Shown here piece after piece: positions 21,781-30,581 of a stretch of 45,311 bases of DNA (the first letter of the stretch is position 1; the number at the start of each line of letters is the position of its first letter). A program made the position numbers and the translations under genes. A model generated the notes under the pieces. It searched no databases. It was given only the letters and a program-made list of their open reading frames with translations, and was not told the DNA's origin. Source of the DNA: Syntrophobacterales bacterium Delta_01 (GTDB taxonomy: Bacteria > Desulfobacterota > Syntrophobacteria > Syntrophobacterales > Syntrophobacteraceae); the NCBI GenBank assembly GCA_001603845.1, contig LUZZ01000042.1, forward strand, positions 1-45,311, read 5' to 3'.

Positions 21781-21979
21781 CGCACGGGCCGCCCGGCGCT
21801 CCGAACGCGCACGCCGGCGCCGCTCTACCGGCATCGGCGGCGCCATAAAGTATACTAACTTAGTATGGATTTCTCCCCCTCCGCCGCGCATCATCATTGT
21901 CATGGCGCCGGGTTCAAGTTATAGTCGCCGGAACACTCGCTGGAATTCTCTTTTATCAACTCGCTGATTGGTGGAAAGA

Positions 21980-23167
21980 ATGGGAGCACAGAAGACTTAC
22001 CAGGAAATAAACGAAAAAATCCGCAGCGGCCAGGCGGTGGTGGTCACGGCCGAAGAGATGGTCGGAATCGTGAAAACCAGGGGGCCCGCCCGCGCGGCCA
22101 AAGAAGTTGACGTCGTTACCACCGGAACTTTTTCTCCGATGTGTTCTTCAGGCGCTTTCATCAATTTCGGACACCGGAACCCGCCGCTCAAGGCCTCCCG
22201 GGTGTGGCTGAACGACGTTCCGGCCTACGCCGGGCTGGCGGCGGTGGACATCTACATCGGCGCCACGGAACCCGCGACCGACGATCCGCTCAACAAAATC
22301 CACCCCGGCACGTTCGAGTACGGCGGCGGCCACGTGATTCACGACCTGGTAAGCGGCAGGAAGGTGCACATGAAAGCGGAAGGCTACGGCACCGACTGCT
22401 ACCCCAACCGTTATGCGGAAATGGACCTGACACTGGAAAGCCTGCCCTACGCGGTGCTGTGCAATCCGCGCAACGCATACCAGAACTACAACTGCGCGGT
22501 GAACCTGTCCAAAAAGACGATCTACACCTACATGGGGACCCTCAAGCCCAACATGGGCAACGCGAATTACGCCACCGCGGGCCAGTTGAGCCCCATGTTG
22601 AACGACCCCTGCTACCGGACCCTGGGGCTCGGGACCCGCATCTTTCTGGGCGGCGCGCAGGGGTATATCACCTGGCACGGGTCGCAGCACAATCCGGGAG
22701 CACCCCGGCTCGAAAACGGCACCCCGCGCACTCCCGCCGGCACCCTGATGGTCATGGGCGATCTGAAGGAGATGAGCCCCCGGTGGCTGGTGGGCGCCAG
22801 CATCCTGGGCTACGGCTGCTCGCTCACGGTGGGCATCGGCATCCCCATCCCCATTCTGGATGAGGAGATGGCCCTGCTCACGGGGGTATCCAACGCGGAT
22901 ATCGTCACCCAGGTGAAGGACTACAGCTTCACCAATCCGGAATCTCTCGCCGAAGTCACGTACGCCGAACTGGTATCGGGGTCCATCAAGGTGCAGGGCA
23001 AAGAGGTGCCCACGGTCCCCATGTCCAGCTACGTCCGGGCGAAGGAGATCGCGCAGATTCTCAAGGACTGGATCGTGAAGGGCGAATTCTTGCTGGGCGA
23101 GCCTCAACAGCTTCTGCCGTCGGTTCCCCGGAAGGAAGCGGCATCCACGGGGGCAAAGAAGGCCTGA
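21980..23167 (+). CDS. DUF39 family (COG1900) homocysteine biosynthesis-type protein
   Basis: TTGTFSPMCSSGAFINFGH, GGAQGYITWHGSQHNP, PTVPMSSYVRAKEIA. Confidence 0.88.
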   Translation: MGAQKTYQEINEKIRSGQAVVVTAEEMVGIVKTRGPARAAKEVDVVTTGTFSPMCSSGAFINFGHRNPPLKASRVWLNDVPAYAGLAAVDIYIGATEPATDDPLNKIHPGTFEYGGGHVIHDLVSGRKVHMKAEGYGTDCYPNRYAEMDLTLESLPYAVLCNPRNAYQNYNCAVNLSKKTIYTYMGTLKPNMGNANYATAGQLSPMLNDPCYRTLGLGTRIFLGGAQGYITWHGSQHNPGAPRLENGTPRTPAGTLMVMGDLKEMSPRWLVGASILGYGCSLTVGIGIPIPILDEEMALLTGVSNADIVTQVKDYSFTNPESLAEVTYAELVSGSIKVQGKEVPTVPMSSYVRAKEIAQILKDWIVKGEFLLGEPQQLLPSVPRKEAASTGAKKA

Positions 23168-23172
23168 ACCGG

Positions 23173-24087
23173 ATGAACCGCATAAGTCTTCCCGCACCGC
23201 TCAGGGAAAAATGCCGCGGGATCGAGCGCGCCCTCCAAAGCGTCGACAGGCTGGCCGTGGCATTTTCGGGCGGTGTGGACAGCACTTTTGTCGCCTGGTT
23301 CGCACGGGAGATCCTGGGCAAAACGGTGATCGCCCTTTTTGCCGACACCCCCTTCGTTTCGGCAAAAGAGCGCCGGGAGGCCTCGGCTACAGCCGAACGG
23401 CTGCGCTTCGACCTGGAAGTGGTCGCGTTTGCTCCTCTCGCCCTGCCGGAAATTGCGCAAAACCCCGTCGACCGCTGTTACCGCTGCAAAAAGGAACTGT
23501 TCGGCTGCATCCTGGCCAGGGCCGGGGAACTCGGCTGCCCGGTGGTTGCGGACGGCACCCATGCGGGAGACGCCGGCGCCTACCGTCCCGGCCAAAAGGC
23601 CCTCGCCGAACTCGGCATCCTCAGCCCCCTGGCCCTTGCCGGCCTGGTCAAGGAGGACGTGCGGCTCCTCAGCCGCTCGTTCGGCCTGCCCAACTGGAAC
23701 AAGCCGTCCCAGTCCTGCCTCGCCACCCGGTTTCCGTACGGGACGAAGCTCTCGCACGAACTTCTCCGAAAAGTCGAACGGGCGGAAGATTTCCTGTACG
23801 GCCTGGGCTGCTTTCAGGTAAGGGTGCGCTGCCACGGCGACCTGGTCCGCATCGAGGTGGCAGAATCCGATTTCCCGACCGTCCTGTCTCCCCAAAACAA
23901 AAGTGCTCTGCTTGCCGCGTTCGGCGAACTGGGTTTTTCCCACGTCTGCCTGGACCTGGCCGGGTTCAGAAGCGGGAGCTGGGACGGGGAACGGGTGGCG
24001 GATGGCGGGTGTCAGACGCCGGAGGACAGAGGACAGAGAGGCGGAAGACGGGGGGCGGACGTCGGGTATCGGAAGGCGGAAAAATGA
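23173..24087 (+). CDS. LarE-like ATP-dependent sulfur transferase (PP-loop)
   Basis: FSGGVDSTFVAWFA, NPVDRCYRCKKELF, KPSQSCLATRFPYG. Confidence 0.88.
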   Translation: MNRISLPAPLREKCRGIERALQSVDRLAVAFSGGVDSTFVAWFAREILGKTVIALFADTPFVSAKERREASATAERLRFDLEVVAFAPLALPEIAQNPVDRCYRCKKELFGCILARAGELGCPVVADGTHAGDAGAYRPGQKALAELGILSPLALAGLVKEDVRLLSRSFGLPNWNKPSQSCLATRFPYGTKLSHELLRKVERAEDFLYGLGCFQVRVRCHGDLVRIEVAESDFPTVLSPQNKSALLAAFGELGFSHVCLDLAGFRSGSWDGERVADGGCQTPEDRGQRGGRRGADVGYRKAEK

Positions 24088-24185
24088 GGACCGAAACAGG
24101 TATCAACATGCCGGAACCCCACAACCCGGGAGGCCCGGAACCGGCGACTCACAACCGGCAACCGGCAACTGGCAACCGCAAACCG
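23991..24185. repeat. Heptamer-periodic repeat spanning the LarE-like/PP-loop gene junction
   Basis: acgggtg gcggatg gcgggtg tcagacg ccggagg acagagg acagaga ggcggaa gacgggg ggcggac ...; then ggaaccg gcgactc acaaccg gcaaccg gcaactg gcaaccg caaaccg. Confidence 0.75.
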
Positions 24186-25163
24186 GTCAAAGGCATCGGG
24201 CTGCTTTCGGGCGGGCTGGACAGCATCCTGGCGGCGCGGGTGCTGGTCGACCAGGGCATCGACGTGCTGGGGCTCACCTTCGTCACCCCTTTTTTCGGCC
24301 CGGACGAGGGGCTGGAAGCCGGCAGGAAAGCGGGCATCCCCATGCGTGCCGTGGATATTTCCGAGGCGCACCTGGCGATGCTTAAGAATCCCAGGTACGG
24401 CTACGGCAGCCGGATGAACCCGTGCATCGACTGCCACGGCCTGATGCTTCGGGAAGCGGCGAAGGTGATGCAAAGCGAGGGCGCGGACTTCTTGTTCACC
24501 GGCGAGGTGCTGGGGCAACGCCCCATGAGCCAGCGGCGGGACGCTCTCAGGAGCGTCGAAAAGCTGGCCGGGCTTCCCGGGCGCATCCTTCGCCCGCTCA
24601 GCGCCAGGCTGCTCGACCCGACCATCGTGGAACTGGAAGGGCTGGTGGACAGGGAGCGGCTCCTGGATATCCAGGGCCGGTCGAGAAAGCGCCAGGCCGA
24701 GCTTGCCCGGCGTTTCGGGATTTCCGACTACCCGCAGCCCGGCGGCGGCTGCATGCTGACCAGTGAGGGCTTTGCCAACAGGCTCCGCGAACTTTTCCGC
24801 ATCCGCCCCGAAGCGGGGGTGGCCGATGCCGAAATCATCAAGTGGGGGCGGGCGTTCCGGCTTCCCGGCGATAATATGTGCATGGTGGGCCGCCAGCGAA
24901 GCGACAACCTGAAGCTGGAATCCCTCGCCCGGCGGCGGGACGTTTTCATGCGTTCCATGGACTACCCGGGTCCGAGCTGCCTGATCATCGCTCCCGGCGA
25001 CCTGGCGGACGGCCTCGAAATCGCGGCGGGCCTGGTCGCATCGTACAGCGACGCCCCGGAAAACGCTTCCGTGCGCGTCCAGTGGATGACCATGGACCAA
25101 ACCGGCATCCTCACCACCAAGGCGGGGCCGAAAAACAATTACAAGGAAATACTCATCTCTTGA
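24084..25163 (+). CDS. PP-loop tRNA thiolase-like protein (MnmA/ThiI-like)
   Basis: LLSGGLDSILAARVLVDQGIDVLGLTF, CIDCHGLML; ATGA overlap with the upstream gene. Confidence 0.8.
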   Translation: MRTETGINMPEPHNPGGPEPATHNRQPATGNRKPVKGIGLLSGGLDSILAARVLVDQGIDVLGLTFVTPFFGPDEGLEAGRKAGIPMRAVDISEAHLAMLKNPRYGYGSRMNPCIDCHGLMLREAAKVMQSEGADFLFTGEVLGQRPMSQRRDALRSVEKLAGLPGRILRPLSARLLDPTIVELEGLVDRERLLDIQGRSRKRQAELARRFGISDYPQPGGGCMLTSEGFANRLRELFRIRPEAGVADAEIIKWGRAFRLPGDNMCMVGRQRSDNLKLESLARRRDVFMRSMDYPGPSCLIIAPGDLADGLEIAAGLVASYSDAPENASVRVQWMTMDQTGILTTKAGPKNNYKEILIS

Positions 25164-25233
25164 TGCGCCGCCCGCGCCAAATTGAGCCGCAAGGCGGCGT
25201 GGAGGGGCCGGAGGCGAAGCGCCTCCACGCTTC

Positions 25234-27486
25234 TCAGGGCAAGTCCTTGAAGGTGACGACGAGCGGCGAGCCGGCGATATCCCACGTTCCCTTGGCCACG
25301 TTGGTTCCCCGTGCAAAGGCAAGGTAGCTGTACCGGCCGTAGTGGGTGATCTTCCGGGCGGCCGCGGCCGCGGGTTCGGCGGCCAGCCCGGCGGTGGACA
25401 AGAACAGGGCGGTGAGCTTTCCGCCCCTTTGCGGGTCCGTCCATACCGCGAACAGGGAGTCGGCGGAATCGCTCGTAAACGACCTGGCAAGCGAGAACCC
25501 GCCCCGCGATATCTTCAAGCCTTCGGGCGCCCGCGCCAGAACGACCCGCAGCCGTTCGGATTCCGGAAAACCAAACAGCAGGACGTCCTTTTTGCCGATT
25601 TCGCTCAAATCCATTTCCCGTTCGGAAACGATCGCCGCGCCCTCCTGGTCCAGCCCGGCCAGCAGGGTTTGAAGCGGACCGGCTTTCTCGCGGGAAACGT
25701 CTCCGCAAAGCACCGCGGTCAGGCCCTTCGAGCTTTTCAGGCTGTTTACCGAGGCCGGGATCTCTTCGGGGGCGAGCAGCCGGAACACGTTTACATCCGG
25801 GTCCGCCGCGAGTTTTCGGGGCACGCCGGTACTCCGGAAAACGAACGGCGAGGAAGCGCCGCTGATCTTTATCTTTTTTTCAACTTTTTCACCGTTGGAC
25901 GCCGTAAGCCGGACACCGAGGTCCAGGTCAAAGGGCGGGGTGCTCTGCACCACGTTTCCGGAAACCTCCCAGCCCTTGGGGATCCGTTTTGCCGAAACGC
26001 CTTCCAGCCTCAGTTTGGGCGCGCCGCTTTGCGCCACCCACTGCTCGAAAAACCGCTTCGATTCGCGCTCGCTCCAGCCGCCTTCGGCCGCGAACACCTT
26101 TCTGAAATCCTCCCACGAGGTCTCCACCTGGAACCGCTCGCGGTAGATCCGGCGAAGCGAGCGCCAAAACGGTTCGTCTCCCAGTTTCCGCCGTATCATG
26201 TGAAACACGAAGGCCGCCTTGTCGTACCCGACCGCGCGCGTGGCCGGGTCGGTCCGGGCAGTGAAGTCCGCAAGCGGGAAATCGCGGCCGGATGCGGCGA
26301 GGGTTGCGTAGTCGCGAAGCATCCGAAGCCGGTACTCCAGGGCGTCACGAGGCGAGGCCAGTTCGGTGGAAAGGTAGTCGGCAACGTAGGTGGTAAGCCC
26401 CTCGCACCAGTTGCCCGAATCGGGAGCCACCAGCACGCCGTTGCCCCACCAGCAGTGGGCGACCTCATGCCGGAGGCTGGTCTGAGGGATGAAGGGCAGG
26501 CGAAGCACGGTCGAACCCAGCAGGGTGTAGGACGGGAACCCGTAGCCGGTGGGGAAAAAGTTTTCCACCACCGCGAATTTCGGGAAACCATACGGGCCGT
26601 GCAACCGGCTGTAGAAGGCGATATGCGAGGACGCCGCGTCGAGATAAGTTTGCGAAAGAGAATCGGAACCCGGAAAGAAGAAGGTGTACACGGGCACCTT
26701 GCCCGTCCTTTCCGAGCGCACCGAATATTTTGCCGCCGAAAGCGCAAGCCCCTCCCCTATGTTTTCCACCTCCCAGGTGGTGACGCTCCTGCCGCCCTCA
26801 TCGGTCATTCCCTTCAGTTTGCCGGCGGTGACCGCGTAAACCCCGCGCGGGGCGACGATCCGGATATTGAAGGAACTCTCCCCCGAACCCTTCCGGCCGG
26901 CATGGTCGGGAGGTTCGATCCGGGGATACCACCCGGAACCGGATAGGAGGAAGGTTCCCGTTTCCGAAATCGTACCGGAAACGCCGAACCCGGGATTGTC
27001 GAAAGAAGCCGGCGCGGTGGGGACGGGATCGTCGAAAACCGCGTCGTAGGCGATATCGATGCCGGGAGCCGGCCCTTTCATCCGGGAGGGATCCGGGAAA
27101 ACCGTGAGCACGCCGGCCCGGAAATCATAGCGCGCCGCCGTTCCTCCCGCCGAAACCGATTTGATGTCGGCCCGCCCGGAGAGCAGGAACACGCAGTCCC
27201 GCATGCCGGGGGCCTTGAACACCACGTGGTCCCGTGCCGAGAGGGAATGGGACAGGGGTTTCAACTCGACCGTCAGGTCGTGGTGGATGGACGCGGCACC
27301 CACTTCCGGGCAACTCCCCAAAACCGCGAGGATTAAAAGCAGGAATAAAACGGCAAAACCGGCCGGGGGAAGCGACGGGCCGGGCCGCCCGCGGGAGGGA
27401 AGGCACCGGGGCCGCAGCGCCCGGCTGCGACGGCGCCTGCTCCACGACGGTGAGGGGCCGGACGCCCGATTTGTCTTTTCGCCCAT
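25234..27486 (-). CDS. M1-like (gluzincin) aminopeptidase-family protein
   Basis: HEVAHCWWGNGVLVAPDSGNWCEGLTTYVADYL; N-terminal membrane anchor. Confidence 0.85.
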   Translation of the reverse strand: MGEKTNRASGPSPSWSRRRRSRALRPRCLPSRGRPGPSLPPAGFAVLFLLLILAVLGSCPEVGAASIHHDLTVELKPLSHSLSARDHVVFKAPGMRDCVFLLSGRADIKSVSAGGTAARYDFRAGVLTVFPDPSRMKGPAPGIDIAYDAVFDDPVPTAPASFDNPGFGVSGTISETGTFLLSGSGWYPRIEPPDHAGRKGSGESSFNIRIVAPRGVYAVTAGKLKGMTDEGGRSVTTWEVENIGEGLALSAAKYSVRSERTGKVPVYTFFFPGSDSLSQTYLDAASSHIAFYSRLHGPYGFPKFAVVENFFPTGYGFPSYTLLGSTVLRLPFIPQTSLRHEVAHCWWGNGVLVAPDSGNWCEGLTTYVADYLSTELASPRDALEYRLRMLRDYATLAASGRDFPLADFTARTDPATRAVGYDKAAFVFHMIRRKLGDEPFWRSLRRIYRERFQVETSWEDFRKVFAAEGGWSERESKRFFEQWVAQSGAPKLRLEGVSAKRIPKGWEVSGNVVQSTPPFDLDLGVRLTASNGEKVEKKIKISGASSPFVFRSTGVPRKLAADPDVNVFRLLAPEEIPASVNSLKSSKGLTAVLCGDVSREKAGPLQTLLAGLDQEGAAIVSEREMDLSEIGKKDVLLFGFPESERLRVVLARAPEGLKISRGGFSLARSFTSDSADSLFAVWTDPQRGGKLTALFLSTAGLAAEPAAAAARKITHYGRYSYLAFARGTNVAKGTWDIAGSPLVVTFKDLP

Positions 27487-27529
27487 GGCGCACACTGGCC
27501 GCTCCTTGGCCGCGGCCGCCCGTCTCCCG

Positions 27530-29116
27530 TCATTTCGAAATCTGGGATGGGGATTCGGAAGCCGCCGGCTTCAGTTCAGAAACCGCAGTAGGGGGCTGGA
27601 AATCCTGCCGCCTGTATATGAGAAAATCCCCTATCACGTGGACCAGTTCGTAGTCCATCAGCAGCCTTTCGGAAAACATCGTCAGAGCTTTCCGATGACC
27701 GTTCAGAAACGTCAGCCTGGCAGGCTTGATTATAAACGCCGGGTTCTGGTCCAGTATCCCGGCAAGCTCGGATTCCACCGTGGCCGAAGGACCGTAGGCC
27801 GCTTTCAGCTCATATTCCCTGCCCACGCTGCTGGGGTGGATGGAAACCCGGGAAAGAGGCGGCTGCGCCAGGAACCATTGCGCCAGGTGCCCGGCCATGA
27901 AATATATCGGCGCATTCCCGGGATTGTTCTTCCTGAGGTAGTCCACCAAGTCGTAGATAGGTCCGTAAACCAGGGGTTTTCCGGCCATGGCCCTCGCCAC
28001 AACCGGCTTATAGGCATTGAAAACGGTTTGGGCGGGAACGATCAGTGACAGGACCACCGCCGCAATCAACACCGGCCTGCCGCGGGTGCCCGCCGCCCAG
28101 TCCAGAAACATTGCCGCCGTCAGGGCCGCAAACGGAAGCACCTGGAGCAGATAATGTTCGTGGGCCGCGCCGCTCGCGGCCGCAGACACATAACTGGTAA
28201 CCAGGAAAAACAGCACCACCACCAGGCATCGTTGCGTCTGCGCGGAAAACTTCCGCCACGAAAACGCGATGGTTGCCAGCCCGCAGGCAAACCCGGCCAT
28301 GATGAGGAAATTGGTCAGGATATATTCCCGCTCGGCCATCCGGGCCAAAAACACCCACGTGGCCTGCAGGGGACCGTACTGCGACATCGAATACAGGAGC
28401 GGCGCCGTGTACATCACGTTGAAAAAAAGGTCCGGCCTGCCCGCAAAAACGAAAGGCAGAAAAGACAAGGCCACCGGCAGGACGCCTCCCGCCACGTACA
28501 CCGCGAAACGGCTGACGGCCCCGGCCTTCGAGCGGAAAATTTTGCCGAACAGGATGAAAAATCCTGCCGGGATCGCCACGTAAACCAGGTTGAGGCGCAC
28601 CAGGCATGCCGCCGACATCAAAACGCCGGCCAGGAAGAGGTCTTTGAGGTCGAGGTCTTCCTTGAGCATTATGAAAGCGGCCGCGGCAAGCGGCGCCACC
28701 GCGAGCATCTCGGTGGTTATGCTCCCGCCCGAACCGGAAAGGGTGGTAAAAAGAATGTAGAGAAGCCCGGCGATGATCCCGGTGCGGGAATTTTTGAGCC
28801 TTTCGCCCGCCAGGTAGACAAAGAAGCCCCCCAGGAAGACGAACAGGGCTCCGCCCAGGCGGACGGCGGGAACGCTTTTACCCAGGAAATAGAGAAACCC
28901 GGCAAAGTAATAGAACAAAAGAGGAGGTTTTACGTCCCACAGCTTGTCGAAAAGCAGGTTGCCGTTGAGAATGTCCTGGCCGAGCAGGATAAAGGTGGCT
29001 TCGTCGGAACCGAACGAATCCGGGAAGAAAAAGGGCAGGCGCACGAGAAGCGTGAACACCGCCAAGATGATGAAAACTCTAATTTTCGTATTGTGGAACA
29101 CTTTCCCCCCTCTCAT
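27530..29116 (-). CDS. GT39/ArnT-like membrane glycosyltransferase
   Basis: FGSDEATFILLGQDILNGNLLFDKLWDVKPPLLFYYFAGFLYFLG and multiple TM segments. Confidence 0.85.
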   Translation of the reverse strand: MRGGKVFHNTKIRVFIILAVFTLLVRLPFFFPDSFGSDEATFILLGQDILNGNLLFDKLWDVKPPLLFYYFAGFLYFLGKSVPAVRLGGALFVFLGGFFVYLAGERLKNSRTGIIAGLLYILFTTLSGSGGSITTEMLAVAPLAAAAFIMLKEDLDLKDLFLAGVLMSAACLVRLNLVYVAIPAGFFILFGKIFRSKAGAVSRFAVYVAGGVLPVALSFLPFVFAGRPDLFFNVMYTAPLLYSMSQYGPLQATWVFLARMAEREYILTNFLIMAGFACGLATIAFSWRKFSAQTQRCLVVVLFFLVTSYVSAAASGAAHEHYLLQVLPFAALTAAMFLDWAAGTRGRPVLIAAVVLSLIVPAQTVFNAYKPVVARAMAGKPLVYGPIYDLVDYLRKNNPGNAPIYFMAGHLAQWFLAQPPLSRVSIHPSSVGREYELKAAYGPSATVESELAGILDQNPAFIIKPARLTFLNGHRKALTMFSERLLMDYELVHVIGDFLIYRRQDFQPPTAVSELKPAASESPSQISK

Positions 29117-29321
29117 GCGGCAAAATCCGGTGCGGAAAAGCCGGCTTCCGGTACCGTTCCATGATCACAGGGCGGCCTCTTCGCGCTGCTTACCGAGTTC
29201 AGTGAGAAAATACCGGTGGAACGCGCACGACGCCAGGGGCACGAAGCACAGGAGGCGAGCCGCTGGCTCTAATTGCCAGACTTTTTCCCACTCCACAAGA
29301 AAAAACACTAGGCAGAAAGGA

Positions 29322-30410
29322 TTATTCGGGTTGGAGGCGCCGGTTGCCGGAAAATCCGGTCTGTCCGACAAGGCCGATGGCGGCGGCATCGGCCAGCAGG
29401 GCGCCGAGGGTTTCGATGGTTTTCCGGAAGGGTGTGTTTCGGACGTATTCCCAGCGGCTGTCGCCGGTATAATGTTCGGGCATCTTGAGGTTGTAGAGTA
29501 CGGGCGCCTGGAGTTTTCTCACGTTCGAGGCGTGGACCCGCAGCCACGCGTCGCCGAAGGGAGCCACGTCGGTGATGTATTCGACCAGGACGTGGCCGTT
29601 GTCGAAAATGCTGGTCGTAATCTTGCGGCCCGCATCGAAATTTCCCACGGTGGCGTCGGGCATCACTTCGGCCAGGTGCAGCCCGGCCAGCACGAGGTTC
29701 GTTCCGGCGTGGTTGGCCGCTGACGGGATGCCCACCAGCGCGTTGCCCAGAAAAGCGTCCTTCAACTTGGACGCGCAGTACTTCAACCGGTTTTTGAAAC
29801 CGGCCGGAGCCGCCTTTTCGCCGGGATGAAACGCACCGAAGCTCAAGGCGCCGGCCAGGTTTTTGAAAAACCCGGCGACGCTCCCCAACATTCCGCTCTG
29901 GTGCCCTTCCTTGATGGCGTTGTTCCGGTCCCGGTAGAGAAATGAAGACCCCAGGAAAAGATTGCCGACAAAATTTTTCATATTGCCGAATACCGACGAC
30001 AAATCTTTGCCGATTCGGCTGAAAAACGATTTCTCCTGGGGCGCGTTTTCGATCACCTGCTTTTGTTCCGGGAAATAATGACGCCCCCCCGGATTTCGAA
30101 GCAACTGGTCGTCCTTGTACTTCGCCCAGCCGCCGGGCTCGACGGCGGGCTTTCGCATCGCCTCCCGGTATGCGGCTTCCGCCCCGGCAGCCGGTTTCAG
30201 AGACGGGGTGGCGGTGCCGGAAACCGGCCTGGACAGCGGTTCGGTTGGGGATGCGGACAGAGGTTTGATCTCGAACCGTTCCCCGGACTGTTCGGCATGC
30301 GCCGCGTCCAGGACCGCGTCAAAGGACTGACTGCCGCCGGTCCGGGGGGCGGGGGCGCCGGAAACCGCAGGCTCCGGTGAGTCCGCACTGCAAATGGTCT
30401 TGGTTTTCAT
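29322..30410 (-). CDS. Hypothetical protein
   Basis: ORF from MKTKTI; disordered N-terminus, Gly-rich hydrophobic middle; no family recognised. Confidence 0.65.
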   Translation of the reverse strand: MKTKTICSADSPEPAVSGAPAPRTGGSQSFDAVLDAAHAEQSGERFEIKPLSASPTEPLSRPVSGTATPSLKPAAGAEAAYREAMRKPAVEPGGWAKYKDDQLLRNPGGRHYFPEQKQVIENAPQEKSFFSRIGKDLSSVFGNMKNFVGNLFLGSSFLYRDRNNAIKEGHQSGMLGSVAGFFKNLAGALSFGAFHPGEKAAPAGFKNRLKYCASKLKDAFLGNALVGIPSAANHAGTNLVLAGLHLAEVMPDATVGNFDAGRKITTSIFDNGHVLVEYITDVAPFGDAWLRVHASNVRKLQAPVLYNLKMPEHYTGDSRWEYVRNTPFRKTIETLGALLADAAAIGLVGQTGFSGNRRLQPE

Positions 30411-30484
30411 CCGCAACTCTCGTGGTGGCAAAGGGCACGGGCAAACAGGGTTCCCCGAAAATATAAGCAATCCGCGTGCCAGTC

Positions 30485-30575
30485 CGGTTGCGGGTTGCCG
30501 GTTGCGAATCGGGGGTTGCGGGTTGCCGGTTGCCGGTTGCCGGTTACCGGTTGGGAGTTGGGAGTTGGGAGTTGT
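30485..30575. repeat. Tandem heptanucleotide array, 13 units
   Basis: cggttgc gggttgc cggttgc gaatcgg gggttgc gggttgc cggttgc cggttgc cggttac cggttgg gagttgg gagttgg gagttgt. Confidence 0.9.
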
Positions 30576-30581
30576 CCGGTG

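Noticed and set aside
30485-30575. CRISPR-like array
   Set aside because: Units are contiguous 7-mers without spacers
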